Part shown: in pieces, positions 50,250 to 62,031 of the stretch
Position numbering within the stretch: the first letter of the stretch is position 1
Layout: the number at the start of each line of letters is the position of its first letter
Source of the DNA: Argentina anserina
Taxonomy: Eukaryota > Streptophyta > Magnoliopsida > Rosales > Rosaceae
Direction: 5' to 3'
Assembly: GCF_933775445.1 (NCBI RefSeq)
Contig: NC_065872.1
Coordinates: 5,332,001 to 5,396,000, forward strand
DNA: 64,000 bases
The notes under the pieces: generated by a model
Told to the model about the DNA's origin: nothing
The model's database searches: none
The model's input: the letters and a program-made list of their open reading frames with translations, nothing else
Program-made: the position numbers and the translations under genes

Positions 50250-53036
50250 TTAATTTAGTAGTAGCCTCTTAACATCCAGCTCCTGATCGGCACTTTTAGC
50301 TTGGTTATATAGTGATTCAAACGCCTGCATACACACACTTGAAAAGCCTACCATCGACTCAAACACATGTGGAAACCCCATCTGCAAGTTATTTATGGTC
50401 ATCGATCTCGTCACACTCACAAACTTTTCATGCTTGCTCTTCTCCTCTTCTGCTTTTGCTCTCAGCTTCTCCACCTTTGCTCGCTTATCAGCAACTGGGT
50501 TCTTTGCAGAAGAGCTAGATGAATCTAACACCGAAAAAGGACCATGTTTAGACTCAAGTGACCTAAGTTGACTTGACTTCTTCTCCAGCTCTTTAAATGC
50601 CGATTCCGACTTCCGCTTTTGCTTGTTTTCCTCGGCCTGTTGAACTACAATGGCATGCACTACAGTTAGGAAGCTCTTGATTCCTTCCGATGCTACTTTG
50701 TCTGGGATTCGATCAACTGCATGGTGCCATTCTTCACAGAACGTGTAAATTCTTGATTCTTGACTTGTTTTTGGTAATGGATTTCTCCTAAACTGGAAGA
50801 GGCTTAGCCGGAGCCATCCTGTAAGGGACTGGATATAGTCGCATTGAGCCCTGACCAGGTTATCAAAGGACTGGTGCCATTGCTGGACATGGACCTCAAG
50901 CTGGAGAGTTGATTGCCTGTGAATCTCAGAGGTGGGCTCGGTAGATGGTATGGTGTTCAGGTATTTGAGCTGCTGAACTATATGCTTCTGGACTTGATGG
51001 GACTGATACATGCTTCTCCACATGCACATCAATCTACAACAAAGAAAGCCACAGTCTTCTTTCAGTTTAGGGACTTGAAAATGTATTCAGAATGTCCAAA
51101 AATTGACTATGGACTTGAAAATCGTCGAGTATGGAACCCGTCGATTAAGTCACATTGAGAAGAGTACAACTGTACAAGTCAAAAAATTGACAAGCAAGAG
51201 ATCAATAGAAAATCAAAGCAGATGTAAAGCACACAATTAAGTCACAAAGTTTGGGAGCCAGGCTATCTTTACACAGTTACACCCTAGATCACATTTATTA
51301 ACTTAATCGGATAAACACAAAAACAGAACTTATCAAAGATCTCATTAAAGAAAAACAAACAACAGTATAAACATAATACATTATAATATGTCAAGATTTT
51401 CTTTGAGTTGGTGGACCTTCCCTGAAAAAATAGTACATTCATGCCCAGAAAAATTGTCTTATTCCATAAAACAAAAGCAAAATATAGGTGCACAAAACTT
51501 CTACAAAAGCAGTCAAAAGTAAATGTTCAACACTATACCTTCTGACCCAGTATCAGAGTAGACTTAAACTCTGCTGAGCCAGAAATATTAACCTCCAGGC
51601 TATCAATTGGAACACAGATGACATAAGAAATTAAGAAGTAAAACTTAGGGAGAGGGTACAAATAAAGACTAACCCTTTGACAAGCTCAAGTAGTTGAGGG
51701 TACAACTCTGTGTCCCTTATTTTGATGATCTCAGCTGAAGTTGTCTCAATGGCCTGAGAAGAAACCATCATTTGTGACTCCAATTTTTCCACTTCTTTCT
51801 TGGTCTTCTCAGTCTTAACATAATCTGCTGCCCTCTTCATCTCTAGCTTCTTCAATGTTGACACCTTCTTGTCATGTTCGATCTTTATAGTCTCTGCATC
51901 CTGAAAACCACCCAAGGAAAACAAACATAAATATCTCACGGGATTTTACATGATCAGATTGAATCAATTTGAACTCACCAGAGTAAAATATGAATAAAAA
52001 GTTTACCTTGACCTCCTGGAATAGTTTCTTTTCCCAAGCATAGAGCCTCTCCACGGTAGAACAATGGCTACTATGTACCACACCATCACTCCCAATTTCA
52101 CTGCCTAAATGACTTGACACCATTTCGTCGCAACCCATTTTTCCGAAACCATTGAATTTAGGACTCGAACCCCACGCCCATGTAGATGGAGTACTCAAAT
52201 TGCAACCATGGTTATATACTTTGCCTGCAAATTCAAAACCTTTAATTTTATTTTTCCCTCTCAATAATGCACTTACAAAAACTCCATGCTTACATAACAT
52301 GTGAAAATTTGAATAACTAAAACTTACCTCCGTTAATATGAGAAGTAAATCCAGGAGTTGGAACTTCCAAGAGAAACGAGAGCTGGACACCGGCATCGGC
52401 AGCTTTAAGAAAATACTCATCAAGCTCCTTTATGATCTCCACCAGATCCTTAGCATTTCTGGACACCACCATTGCCATCGAGCTGGCTTCACTGTCCTTC
52501 GAAAACCCACTAACAATCGAAGGCGGCGCCACGGTGCTCGCCGCCCCTGTCACGGTCGTTACCACCGCCTCCGACGCGGTGGTTGTAGCTTCCCATTCCT
52601 CCTCAGTCACCGACCGAGAAGAAGACGGCACAAAAGGGTCCCAGAAATCCCACGTGGACGATGGCGGCGGTGGCGGAGGAGGCGGAAGAGCAGTAGAGGC
52701 GGTTGAGGTCCAGGTAGTCTCGGAACTTGGACTTCTAGGAGGAGGGGGAGGTGGCTGAAGTGGGGTTTGAGGCGGCGGCGGCGGCGAGTGATGGGCGTGG
52801 TTGTTGAGGTGGTGGTGGGTTGTTGGGTGGCTGGGGTGGTGGTGGTGATGGAGGGTAGTCTCGGCATTGGAAAATTGGAGCAGAGCAGCACCTGTGCTTC
52901 GGAGAGATCGTAGGTACATGGAGTGTGAAGCCGACCAAGCTTGTCTTGCCTTGACCAACTGCTTCATGTACCTCTTCCTCGATTTACATCTCGACACCAT
53001 TTCTTCTCTCTCGATTCTCGAGTAGCAACACCCCAT
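50250..53036 (-). CDS. DUF630/DUF632 protein (NRG2/REL2-like)
   Basis: Plant-specific protein of the DUF630-DUF632 family, whose studied members act in nitrate signalling (NRG2) and leaf shape (REL2). Four exons, 53036-52328, 52224-52007, 51900-51674 and 51033-50250, give 645 aa. The N-terminus MGCCYSRIEREEMVSRCKSR is DUF630; Gly2 with nearby cysteines suggests N-myristoylation and membrane attachment. A low-complexity His/Pro stretch follows at about residues 63-130. DUF632 begins around EIIKELDEYFLKAADAG (about residue 205). It continues through STVERLYAWEKKLFQEVK, a coiled coil, MYQSHQVQKHIVQQ and the W-rich QWHQSFDNLVRAQ, and ends in a C-terminal coiled coil. All parts are in order, so the gene looks functional. 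The exact paralogue is not identified. Confidence 0.92.
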
Positions 53037-53742
53037 CTTTCAACTTTGATTCAACACTAAAAAACAACAACAAAGATGAACAAAAGGGTTTGATCAAGAA
53101 CACCAACAAAGAAAGACCAAGGCTTTTTGAGCTAGTGATGAAGCTTGGAGACACACATCAATGGAGGGTCAAAGGTGGTCAAAATGGAGCACATTGTTTT
53201 CAGGTAAAGTATGATTCTTTAAGGCTATGAAACTCTCTTTTTTCCCAGACAGAGACAGAGGAACTGAGGAACACTCTCACCTTCAAGAAAAATCAAACTG
53301 TTGTTGCTGATGCAAGCTTCTTTAACTGGATTGGGATAAACCACATTTGCCCAGTTTGATCTGAAACTCAGTTTGTTTTGATCTGAGACTATCTCTCTCT
53401 GTGGAGATTTGGGAACAATCTAAGGATGTGGTGGAGGAAGGAAAAGACAGAGGGGGTTTGAGGTGTTCCAGAGACAATAGGCCTTGGGCAGAGAGCTAGT
53501 GTGCCATTGTATATTTGAATAGTGGATGACCAAAGTACCCTGAATTTGTGATTGGATTTACAGCACTGGCTTCGTTTGAGTCAGTGTCACAGAAACTAAA
53601 CAGTCATAGAGTCTGTCAGTATCCTAAAGTGCAGTTCGACCGTTTATCTTTTTTTTCTTCTACAAAAAATAAATTCTTTTTCCGATATGGAACTTCATAC
53701 AAGTTACAAGAAGATATGTATCACCCGTCATGGTAATAAGAC
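53037..53742. other. 5' UTR and promoter of the DUF630/DUF632 gene
   Basis: No other gene. A leader with CT-rich stretches (ATCTCTCTCTGTGG near 53391) is expected here on the minus strand. Confidence 0.45.
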
Positions 53743-53745
53743 TAA

Positions 53746-54170
53746 GGGCATCTCCAACAATTCTGGTAAATTTCTCTACAATAGATAAAGAAATATTAAA
53801 AATTATGCTCAAATTCTAACAATTTCTTAATTTTACCTATTTTGACATTTATTATAAATGAATAATATATTATATAATCATATTTATATAATAATAAATT
53901 ATTTTATATATTTAATTGGCTAATTTGAAATAAATATTCAATTTTTTTAATTATTTTAATTGGTTGATATTAAAGCTTGAATTATTTGAGAAAGTGTAGC
54001 ATTAAATGTTATTGCTTCTACAAAATTTTGCAGGTTGCTGCAAATTTAGAGAATTTCTCATTTTTCTCTATTTTGGAAAATTGTATGTATAATCTATTGG
54101 AGTAGAAAAAACTTAACATTCTCCTAAATTTATATATTTCTCTAAAATGTCAATGTTGTTGGAGATGGTC
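53746..54170. mobile_element. Harbinger-type MITE, copy 1
   Basis: A 425-bp AT-rich non-coding element. It begins GGGCATCTCCAACAA and ends TTGTTGGAGATGGTC, nearly perfect inverted repeats. TAA flanks both sides (53743-53745 and 54171-54173). The 3-bp TAA duplication and the GRGCATC start are typical for Harbinger/Tourist-like MITEs. It abuts copy 2, sharing the middle TAA. Confidence 0.85.
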
Positions 54171-54173
54171 TAA

Positions 54174-54616
54174 GAGCATCTCTAACAAATTATACATTTT
54201 TGGAGAAAAATGAAGATTTGGAGAAAAAATGCTCATTTTCAACTTCAACAGTTTCTCCATCTCATTCTCCATAATAGAGAAATAGATGAAAAAGAAGAGT
54301 TTATTTTTCAAATTTGCAGCATTTGTCAAAAATTTGCATAACCAAATATTAAATGTTTGCACTTTTTTCAATAACTCAAACTTAGATTACAACTAATAAA
54401 AAAATATGCAATAAATATTTCAAGTCAATAATGTGAAATTATGAAATATATTCTCTGTTATGATAAATAAGAAAATAAAATATTTAATTGAAGTAATAAA
54501 CGTAAAAATCTGTAAAATAAAGAAGCTGTTAGAGTTGGAGCATAATTTTTTTATAGAAATTTTAAAGTTTGCTTCTCCATATTGGAGAAAATATAAAGAA
54601 CATGTTGGAAATGCTC
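54174..54616. mobile_element. Harbinger-type MITE, copy 2
   Basis: A 443-bp AT-rich non-coding element. It starts GAGCATCTCTAACAAATT and ends CATGTTGGAAATGCTC, imperfect inverted repeats, with TAA at 54171-54173 and 54617-54619. Terminal words match copy 1 (GCATCTC, TTGGAGA/TTGGAAA), so the two are related but diverged inside. Confidence 0.82.
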
Positions 54617-54619
54617 TAA

Positions 54620-57600
54620 GAGCTTGGTTCTTTTTTATCTTATCAGTTTCAAGATCCTCATATGTGCTAAGCTTCAAAATGCGGTGAAACTCAGCAAAAC
54701 TGATAATATTTTCTCGATAATTCTTAGTGAGTCCACATGTTCTTGAGTGACATGCTTAATTACTGTTAATACAAGCTATTCTTAAGATATATATATATGT
54801 ATATCCGTTTCAAGTTTCATTAAAATCAAATTAATCGAAAATGTCTTCAAATCGATTGATTGTTAAAATTCTAACTATAGTAACTAATAGAAGGTTTGAG
54901 TTGAAAATTCCTCGCAAATAATTAAAGTATGTAAGCCAACAAAACAACTCAACTATATATTCTGGGTGGCCCTGCATAAACACTAAGGAAACAATAGTCG
55001 ATTGAAGCTGCAACAATAAATTCTTTACTTTGCTCGTGAACGACGTGGAGCTTATAATTAATTGCCAAGCTGTTCTTCATATTTCCAATTATTTTAACGT
55101 CATTTTGATTTTGATTTTAAATTGACCACATTTACAATCAAGAATTAATGAGATTTTATGGCCCAACAATAGGCATATTTCGTTGGGCCGCTGAGGACAT
55201 TATTGTAGTCAGGGCACCCGGGTGTAATACCGGGCTGGAACCATTTCACATAACTCGTTGTAAGGATTAGTCTCATGCCGGAGGTATTACCTTCGGCTGT
55301 GGAGATACCATGTAGCTCCGGTTGTGGACTGTCCTCCGCTAGTGCACGTGAGTGCCCATGAACATAGAGGTCCTAAAATGAACATGTCATCGCCGTGAAT
55401 AAAAAAAATACTTGATGTCCGTTGGAAATTAATTTCTGAGCATGAGGTCAAAACCTATTATTCTCTTCCTAGCAGGTTCTTTGGAATGAAACGGTAAAAT
55501 TAGTTAAGTATAGCAAATTACCTTGGGGAGCCTAAACCTATTGAGACCACAGTCAAAAATGGTCTAGTCAGATTGTACTGGTCTCCCATGTTAATCTATT
55601 CTCGAGGATCAATAAAAACATAGAACAGCTCAAAAACAACACCATTAAAATAAGAGCTGTATTAGCACTCATTAATTAAGATTTAAGAAGGAGAGCATCA
55701 TTCTTCCCAGTATATACTAATATCCCATATGGTCTAAACAAAAGTTTGTTTGATTCTGGATCAGATGGCAGAGAAGGGTATCGTTTGGGGCGTTAAATCT
55801 TGTTTTTCTATCTCCTTGGTTCTTCTGGAGAACAGTGAACAGAGCATTTCTGGCTTTACACTATAAAAATGGCAGCAACGTTTCCTTTCTGATCTTCCTT
55901 ACTTTTATGAGGTAATTTATTATACACCCAAAAATCAACACCTATTTTAAAATAAACTCACCTCTACAATTCTTTCAATTAGGTTGAATAAAAAAAGAAA
56001 AATAAATTATTTGATATAAGAAACCACACTTGCTTTTGATCAAAATTACTTTTTTTGCCACTAATACAAATACAATCAGTTGTTTCTAAATCATTTAATT
56101 ATACATTCGGTCCAATTCATGTTACAAATTATGTACCAAATTCCATAAATTAAGCTCACTATATTAATATTTTAATTACAAATGTAATTCTTAGTCTTAA
56201 CTTACGTTTTTCTTAATTGATTTTATGTCTTAATTACTTTAATTATAAATTATTCTATAATACTAACCATTTTATTTGAATCAATTTCATAATTATTGAG
56301 AAAATCATGGAACTTTTTAATAAAACTTATGAAAAAGTTAGATGAAAATGAATTTCGATTTATAGAAAATATGTATATATAGGTAGTTTTTGGCTATATG
56401 CATAAGATATCTAATTAGGTACTTTTTGTAGTTAACTTGAGGTTTTGAAAATCATCTCGTGTGTAGGAAATTTATTTTTATATTTCTTTTCGTTTGATAC
56501 CTATGTATTAGACTCTAATTTTTTATTATACTTCTTCATTAGATTTGTCACTACTTTATATCTATGTTTTAGTTTGAATGTTATATTACTCAAGCCCTAC
56601 ATAATAGGTAAATTAAAAATGCAAATAACTATGAGTAAAAAAACTCTCTCAATCATAATAATATACCTAAAAAGAAGAGAAAAGTTAACAAAGAACAAGA
56701 TCACTATGTACCTTATAATTAGATATCATTCGTGCATGTAAAAAGATACCAAATATGAGTTTAAAAGTGAATGTGCAAAACTCTTACTCTTATGTGAGTC
56801 ATTTCTTCTGCTTCTCCAACCCTTTATTTTTTTTAGAGAAGTTCTCCGATTATCAACCAGCTTGTTGAGTCACATGTAAGAAAAACTACCAATGCTTGTC
56901 TTCTTCCCCTAATTTCTTTGGAGCAAGTAAAAGTTATTCTCATGATTCATATGAAATGAGACTTTGAACTCTAGGTAAAATCTGATATTTTATCTGTAAA
57001 CAAATTTCCTACACATTAGAAAATAAAAATATATCACAAGTATATGTATATATACACACACACATGCACATACTTAATACAAAATCAAGAAAATCATAAT
57101 GTAATTAATTATGATGCATTTAAATTGAGCTAAATTTTAGTTTAATATTCAAAATTCAAACTTATGTTGAAATTGAGAAAATACCAAATTTTACTTTAGT
57201 CAATCTGAAGGGCAAAAAAGTGAAGACAGAAAAATATGAATAAAAATAACAATAATAAATGCTTATTATACATATGAATTAGGTCTAAATCGAAAAAAAA
57301 ATGGTACAGGTTTAGTTTTAAAAAAAGATTCTAAAATCGGGTTTATTTCTAATTTTCTCTACTTTTATATTGCACCCCCTACTTTGTTGTTATATCACCA
57401 CATGCTTCATGGCCCTCTTCATGCATTTTGTATAATTCCTTCAACTAATTTACCCAGAAAAGTAAAAGTTACCAAGGGAATATGACTTCTTTACCAGGGA
57501 ATTACAGTACATAGATGCTTTCAGCTTGCATTATTTTATGTTCTTCTTCATCAGCTTCAGAAGTACATCGAAGATTGCAGGGATTTTGTTTTTTAAAAAA

Positions 57601-57947
57601 CCGTGAGACCTACTCTGCTAAGAGTCCTACAAGTACCAGCTAGCTGCCACACCTAAATCAATGTATTTGTAGCTTTGCAAAAATCTTACCGCACAAATAA
57701 TTGGAGTACAATTTTTCTTCTTCTTCAAGGATAGCAGATCTAGATAGATGCTGCTTCTTCAATGGCGATAAGCATCGAGTCCAAGCTGAATATATGAAGA
57801 TTACATGAGCTTGTAACTAAGAAAAAATCTCTAAGTGAGTAATTGTATGAGGCGAAATACAATGTCGTAACTTGTTATATATGAGTAATATCTGATCCAA
57901 AAATCAAAATTGTTGCTCGTTAAGTAGCAATTGACATTTCTGATATG
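54620..57947. other. Long AT-rich intergenic region
   Basis: 3.3 kb without a recognised gene. Simple repeats: ATATATATATGTATATC near 54789, and a TATATACACACACACA stretch near 57050. A GC-richer island at 55185-55370 stands out and ends before an A-run; see findings. Confidence 0.5.
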
Positions 57948-57952
57948 AATTC

Positions 57953-58132
57953 TGTTAAACAGCGACAAGTGTGGGTCATAGACCAACTGTACTGATATTG
58001 TCTCAACTTAGCCACCTCACATGTGTTGGGTTTTAATCACAAAAGACCTCGGTACAATTGGTTATTATCTACCCACTTATAAGTTTTATTTTCTTTATCA
58101 CTTCTTAGATGTAGGATCTCTCCTCTCCAACA
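57953..58132 (-). repeat. TRIM LTR (3' LTR on the minus strand)
   Basis: 180 bp. Shares long identical stretches with 58360-58536, such as CTTAGCCACCTCACATGTGT and CCCACTTATAAGTTTTATTT. It contains a CTTATAAG word that could serve as TATA element. Confidence 0.9.
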
Positions 58133-58347
58133 CGCCCCCTTACGTGCAACCCAATTTTTAGGTCTGCGCGTGATAGATTAACATCCCACATACTGGGACG
58201 AAATAGACAAAGGTCCAGTAACCAACGACACTTGGTGACCATCCAATCAGAAACTCTCTGATGACATGATAATGACACTCATTTTGAGCCCATGACAAAG
58301 TGGCACCTAACCCACGATAGATTGGAGGTGCGATTGGAGAGGGACCC

Positions 58348-58359
58348 GCTCTGATACTA
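58348..58359 (-). other. TRIM primer binding site
   Basis: TAGTATCAGAGC on the minus strand, directly after the LTR; complementary to the 3' end of initiator tRNA-Met except one base. Confidence 0.8.
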
Positions 58360-58536
58360 TGTTAAACAGCGACAAGTGTGTCTCATGGACCAATTGTACC
58401 GATATTGTCCCAACTTAGCCACCTCACATGTGTTTGGTTTTAATCACAAAAGGGCTCGGTACAATTGGTAATCCACCCACTTATAAGTTTTATTTTCTTT
58501 GTCACTTCTTAGATGTGAGATCTCTCATCTCCAACA
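58360..58536 (-). repeat. TRIM LTR (5' LTR on the minus strand)
   Basis: 177 bp, the partner of 57953-58132, with a handful of mismatches and small indels between the two, so the insertion is not very recent. Confidence 0.9.
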
Positions 58537-58823
58537 AATTTTATAAATTAAAGTGAGCATTTTTATGAGAATCAGTGGAATTTGCTTCACCCGATTTTCG
58601 AATGCTTATTCACATCTCAGATGTCTAATATGAGTAGATCATCTCTACTTCTTATGACATTATCGAATAAACATTACCGCTTGAATAGTCCATGTATTGA
58701 TAAATTTGTTTTGCCCATATATTGATATGATATAATTTGATATCTTAATGATTGGTGTGTGCTCTAGAAGTGGCATGATGTCAATGTATTGATTGAATAA
58801 CCATTTTCTTTGATTAAATTTTT

Positions 58824-59076
58824 GTTTTCCTCAAGCTTACTGCGTTTGTTCTCTCCTTGATTCATGCATGGACGATTTTATGACCAGTTGACCGCTAGAG
58901 GAAACCACCACAAGAAGACATCTCGAAAGCGCTAAGTGCAATGTCGTGATCGATGTACTGTTTTCTTCAAGCTCGCTAGATTTGTTCTCTCCTCACTTCA
59001 TGCATGGACGGTCAATGACCACCGATTGAAAACCACCTTGAGAATACATCTCTAATGCGCTAAGTGTGATGTCGTG
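58824..59076. repeat. Imperfect tandem duplication (about 120 bp, two copies)
   Basis: Copy A starts near 58824 and copy B near 58960 (offset 136). Shared words include TTTGTTCTCTCC, TTCATGCATGGACG, GAAAACCACC-like and GCGCTAAGTG. No coding role seen. Confidence 0.65.
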
Positions 59077-59688
59077 TCATCGTCGATAAAGGGAGTTTTG
59101 GGACGGAGACAAGTTGAGTGTGTTGGATATGTAAAATATAAATTCATGTATGTATGACGTATATGTTACACGACACAATTTTAATAATTAAAAATAATTT
59201 AAAATTATGAATCACCGTGTATTTATATGAATTCATCTAATCTATGCCGGTCAAATTGCACCGAAGATACTCTGTATATAAAGACAAAAACATGGTTTTA
59301 GTGCTACCGTTAACCAAACACAATGAAGGATTAGTAGAGCATAACCCACCAAATTAGGTCGGGCATCGATAATCTGAGACAACAAACGTGCCCTTACGGT
59401 CCAAAATTCTACAGTTCCAACAGATGTTGGGCCTAACACATGGCAAGACAGTCGAAACCCAAGGCCCAATTTAACTTCATCCGACTCCGGATGACGCATT
59501 GGTTCGTTAATTCGTTCCAGAAAGTGCGAGCCCCAAGAAAGATAAGGAAGATCACAACCCACGCGTACCTTCAGACTACCCAACCTCACGCTCCTCTAGC
59601 ACCTCCCAATTCCTCACTCTATCCGTCTTCATCTCCGCGCGTCTTCCTCACGCGCACCATTAGGTAGAGGAATGATCAAAGCACCTCT

Positions 59689-59698
59689 CAATAAATAC
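59689..59698 (+). promoter_or_regulatory. TATA-like box of the first APX gene
   Basis: CAATAAATAC about 80 bp before ATG 59773. A plausible but weak TATA element. Confidence 0.4.
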
Positions 59699-59772
59699 CG
59701 CTCAAAGCTCTCTCCCGCTATCCACAGAAGCGCTAAGCAAAAACCAGGCGCGTGGAAAAGTTACGCGCTGCC

Positions 59773-61637
59773 ATGGCGGAACCAGTAGTAGACGCGCAGT
59801 ACCTGAAAGAAATCGAGAAGGCTCGTCGGGAACTCCGCGCTCTCATCTCCAACCGCAACTGCGCTCCCATCATGCTTCGTCTCGCGTAAACTTCTCATCT
59901 CCCTCCTTCAATTTCGTCTTCTACTTTCATTCGTTGACTGAAATGAATGCTCAGAGTTGACCAAAATGGTTAAAATTTCTGCAATTTAAGCTCAGTAATA
60001 TCAGGAGGTGATGAATTTTGATTGGTACAGGTGGCACGACGCCGGAACTTACAACGCGGAAACGAAGACCGGAGGGGCTACTGGCTCTATTAGGAACGAG
60101 CATGAGTTGAGCCATGGAGCTAATAGCGGTTTGAAGATCGCTGTTAATTTTTGTGGTGAGGGTTTTTTACTTTCAGTAAATTTTTCGGATTCTTAGTTAC
60201 TAAGATGAAATTGTTTGATTTTGAACTTATTCGTGTTTTTTCGCTGATTTTGATGTTGTTCTGTTTTGATGTGTAGAGGAGGTGAAAGCAAAACATCCCA
60301 AAATCACGTATGCTGATCTTTACCAGGTGACTATGGTTGTTGTGTATAGCCTTGTTGGATTAGTTTGTACTTCATTTTTAGCATAGATGTGAGGAAATTA
60401 CGCGATGAATCTCGGTTTAGTCTTGTCCAGAGTTAGGGTCTTTCTTTTGATGAATTATGATGTGTGTGATTTGGAAAAGTTAAGCTTTTATTTTATGATC
60501 TTAGCTTGCTGGAGTTGTAGCAGTTGAGGTCACCGGAGGGCCTACTATCGAGTTTGTTCCCGGTAGGAAGGTATGTTACTAATCATCCCCTTAATGGCTT
60601 TTATCAAATCAGTCTGTGTTGTTGAGTTTTTTATGAACTTTGTTTTTTATAATCTTGATCAGGATTCATTGGAATCTCCTGAAGAAGGAAGGCTTCCAGA
60701 TGCTAAAAAAGGTATATGCATGCCTATGTACCAAGATGAACACTATCATTATTATGCTTTTGTTTATGTCCTTAATTCTTATGAATGTATTGCAATGGTT
60801 TGGCTGTTTAATTTTGGGGCAGGTGCACCACATTTGAAGGACATCTTTTACCGCATGGGTCTGTCTGATAAGGACATTGTGGCACTCTCTGGAGCCCATA
60901 CATTGGTATATCTATAGCTTTATACAAGGATCCATCACTTTTGTGTCACACTTTTGCTATTTATATTTAATACATGGAACTTATTGTTCTTGGGTTGTGT
61001 AGGGTAGAGCACATCCAGAAAGGTCAGGCTTCGATGGCCCTTGGACAAAAGAGCCTCTCAAGTTTGACAATTCATACTTTGTGTAAGGGAATCGCTAATT
61101 TGTTGAGCATTTTATTTCCTAGCAACTAATGCAGTATTATTCATCAAACTAATGCAGTATTAACAAAGTTTTGTGACCTCTGGACACCCTTTTCTTTAAT
61201 CTGGATTTACAAGTAAGTGCTAAGTTCTAACTAAAGAGTTTAACTATACGAAATTGCTATCAGGGAACTACTGGAAGGAGAATCAGAGGGGCTGTTAAAA
61301 CTACCCACAGACAAGGCTTTACTGGATGATCCTGCATTCCGTCCGTATGTTGAACTTTATGCAAAGGTAATTTAAATCCTGGTAACTTTTGGGTGAAATG
61401 TTGTTGTGGATCAACATACTTACTCCTGCAATACTGTTGTAGGATGAGGATGCATTTTTCAAAGACTATGCTGCATCACAGAAGAAACTATCAGAGCTAG
61501 GCTTCACTCCACCATCTAGTCTCAAGGAAGCTGTGAAGACCAGTGCCGTAGTGGCACAAACTGCTGTGGGAGTTGCGGTTGCTGCTGCTGTGGTGATTCT
61601 GAGTTACTTATATGAAGTTCATAAAAGAGTCAAGTGA
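59773..61637 (+). CDS. L-ascorbate peroxidase, peroxisomal membrane type (tandem copy 1)
   Basis: Class I haem peroxidase: reduces H2O2 with ascorbate. Nine exons (59773-59885, 60031-60155, 60277-60326, 60505-60570, 60663-60711, 60823-60905, 61003-61082, 61264-61366, 61443-61637) give 287 aa. The distal site is Arg36, Trp39 and His40 in MLRLAWHDAGTY. Proximal haem ligand His160 is in [12 protein letters not shown], the ascorbate-site Arg is about 169 and proximal Trp176 is in FDGPWTKEP. After the catalytic domain comes a hydrophobic helix (about 259-281) and a basic end HKRVK. This is the APX3-type tail anchor that targets peroxisome membranes through the ER. The start fits the family N-terminus [14 protein letters not shown]. 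All catalytic residues are present. It sits head-to-tail with copy 2. Confidence 0.96.
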
Positions 61638-62031
61638 ATAATGTTTTCTATCTAGTATATCATAAGAAACCAGTGATTATATTTCTTATTCCATTCAGAG
61701 AACAGTAGTACTTATTCTCAGTGGAACCTTGCACCTTTTGCTGTAATAAGTTCTAAAATTCTCGATTCAGCTTATAATGAACATGTTGCTGGTAGCTTTG
61801 GCTAGCCTTTTAATGACTTGATAAAAAGGAATTGAAGAAGACAATAATTAAAGATGGGGAAAGAAACCTTCTTGCTTATTAAAAAAGGGAACCAATGCTT
61901 TTCTTGTTCGCTGCAAAGCCCTCCTGCCAATCTTCCTTTATTCCGATTCTTCACTCGGTATAAAATGAACTGCAGCAAAACCTCTTCTCTTAACAAGCAC
62001 TCCAATTCAGGTAAGGCTGCATACAGTTCAA
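61638..62031. other. Spacer between the two APX genes
   Basis: 394 bp holding the 3' UTR of copy 1 and presumably leader and promoter of copy 2. No TATA box is obvious. The spacer is short, so promoter sharing or read-through cannot be excluded. Confidence 0.5.

Larger units (their letters stand above)
57953..58536 (-). mobile_element. TRIM retrotransposon (miniature LTR element)
   Basis: A 584-bp element with two direct LTRs, 57953-58132 (180 bp) and 58360-58536 (177 bp), around a 227-bp non-coding middle. Read on the minus strand, each LTR starts TGTTGGAGA and ends TTTAACA. Directly after the 5' LTR (58359-58348) comes TAGTATCAGAGC, one base off the standard TGGTATCAGAGC initiator-tRNA-Met primer site. 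A purine tract AAGGGGGCG lies just before the 3' LTR. The target duplication is AATTC (57948-57952) versus AATTT (58537-58541), one mismatch. Size and layout are those of terminal-repeat retrotransposons in miniature, which depend on proteins from other elements. Confidence 0.9.

Noticed and set aside
52432..52758. Gly-rich plus-strand open frame
   Set aside because: Complement of the Pro/His-rich exon 1 of the DUF630/DUF632 gene.
57040..57075. CA/TA-rich stretch as a possible regulatory element
   Set aside because: An ordinary microsatellite in AT-rich intergenic DNA.
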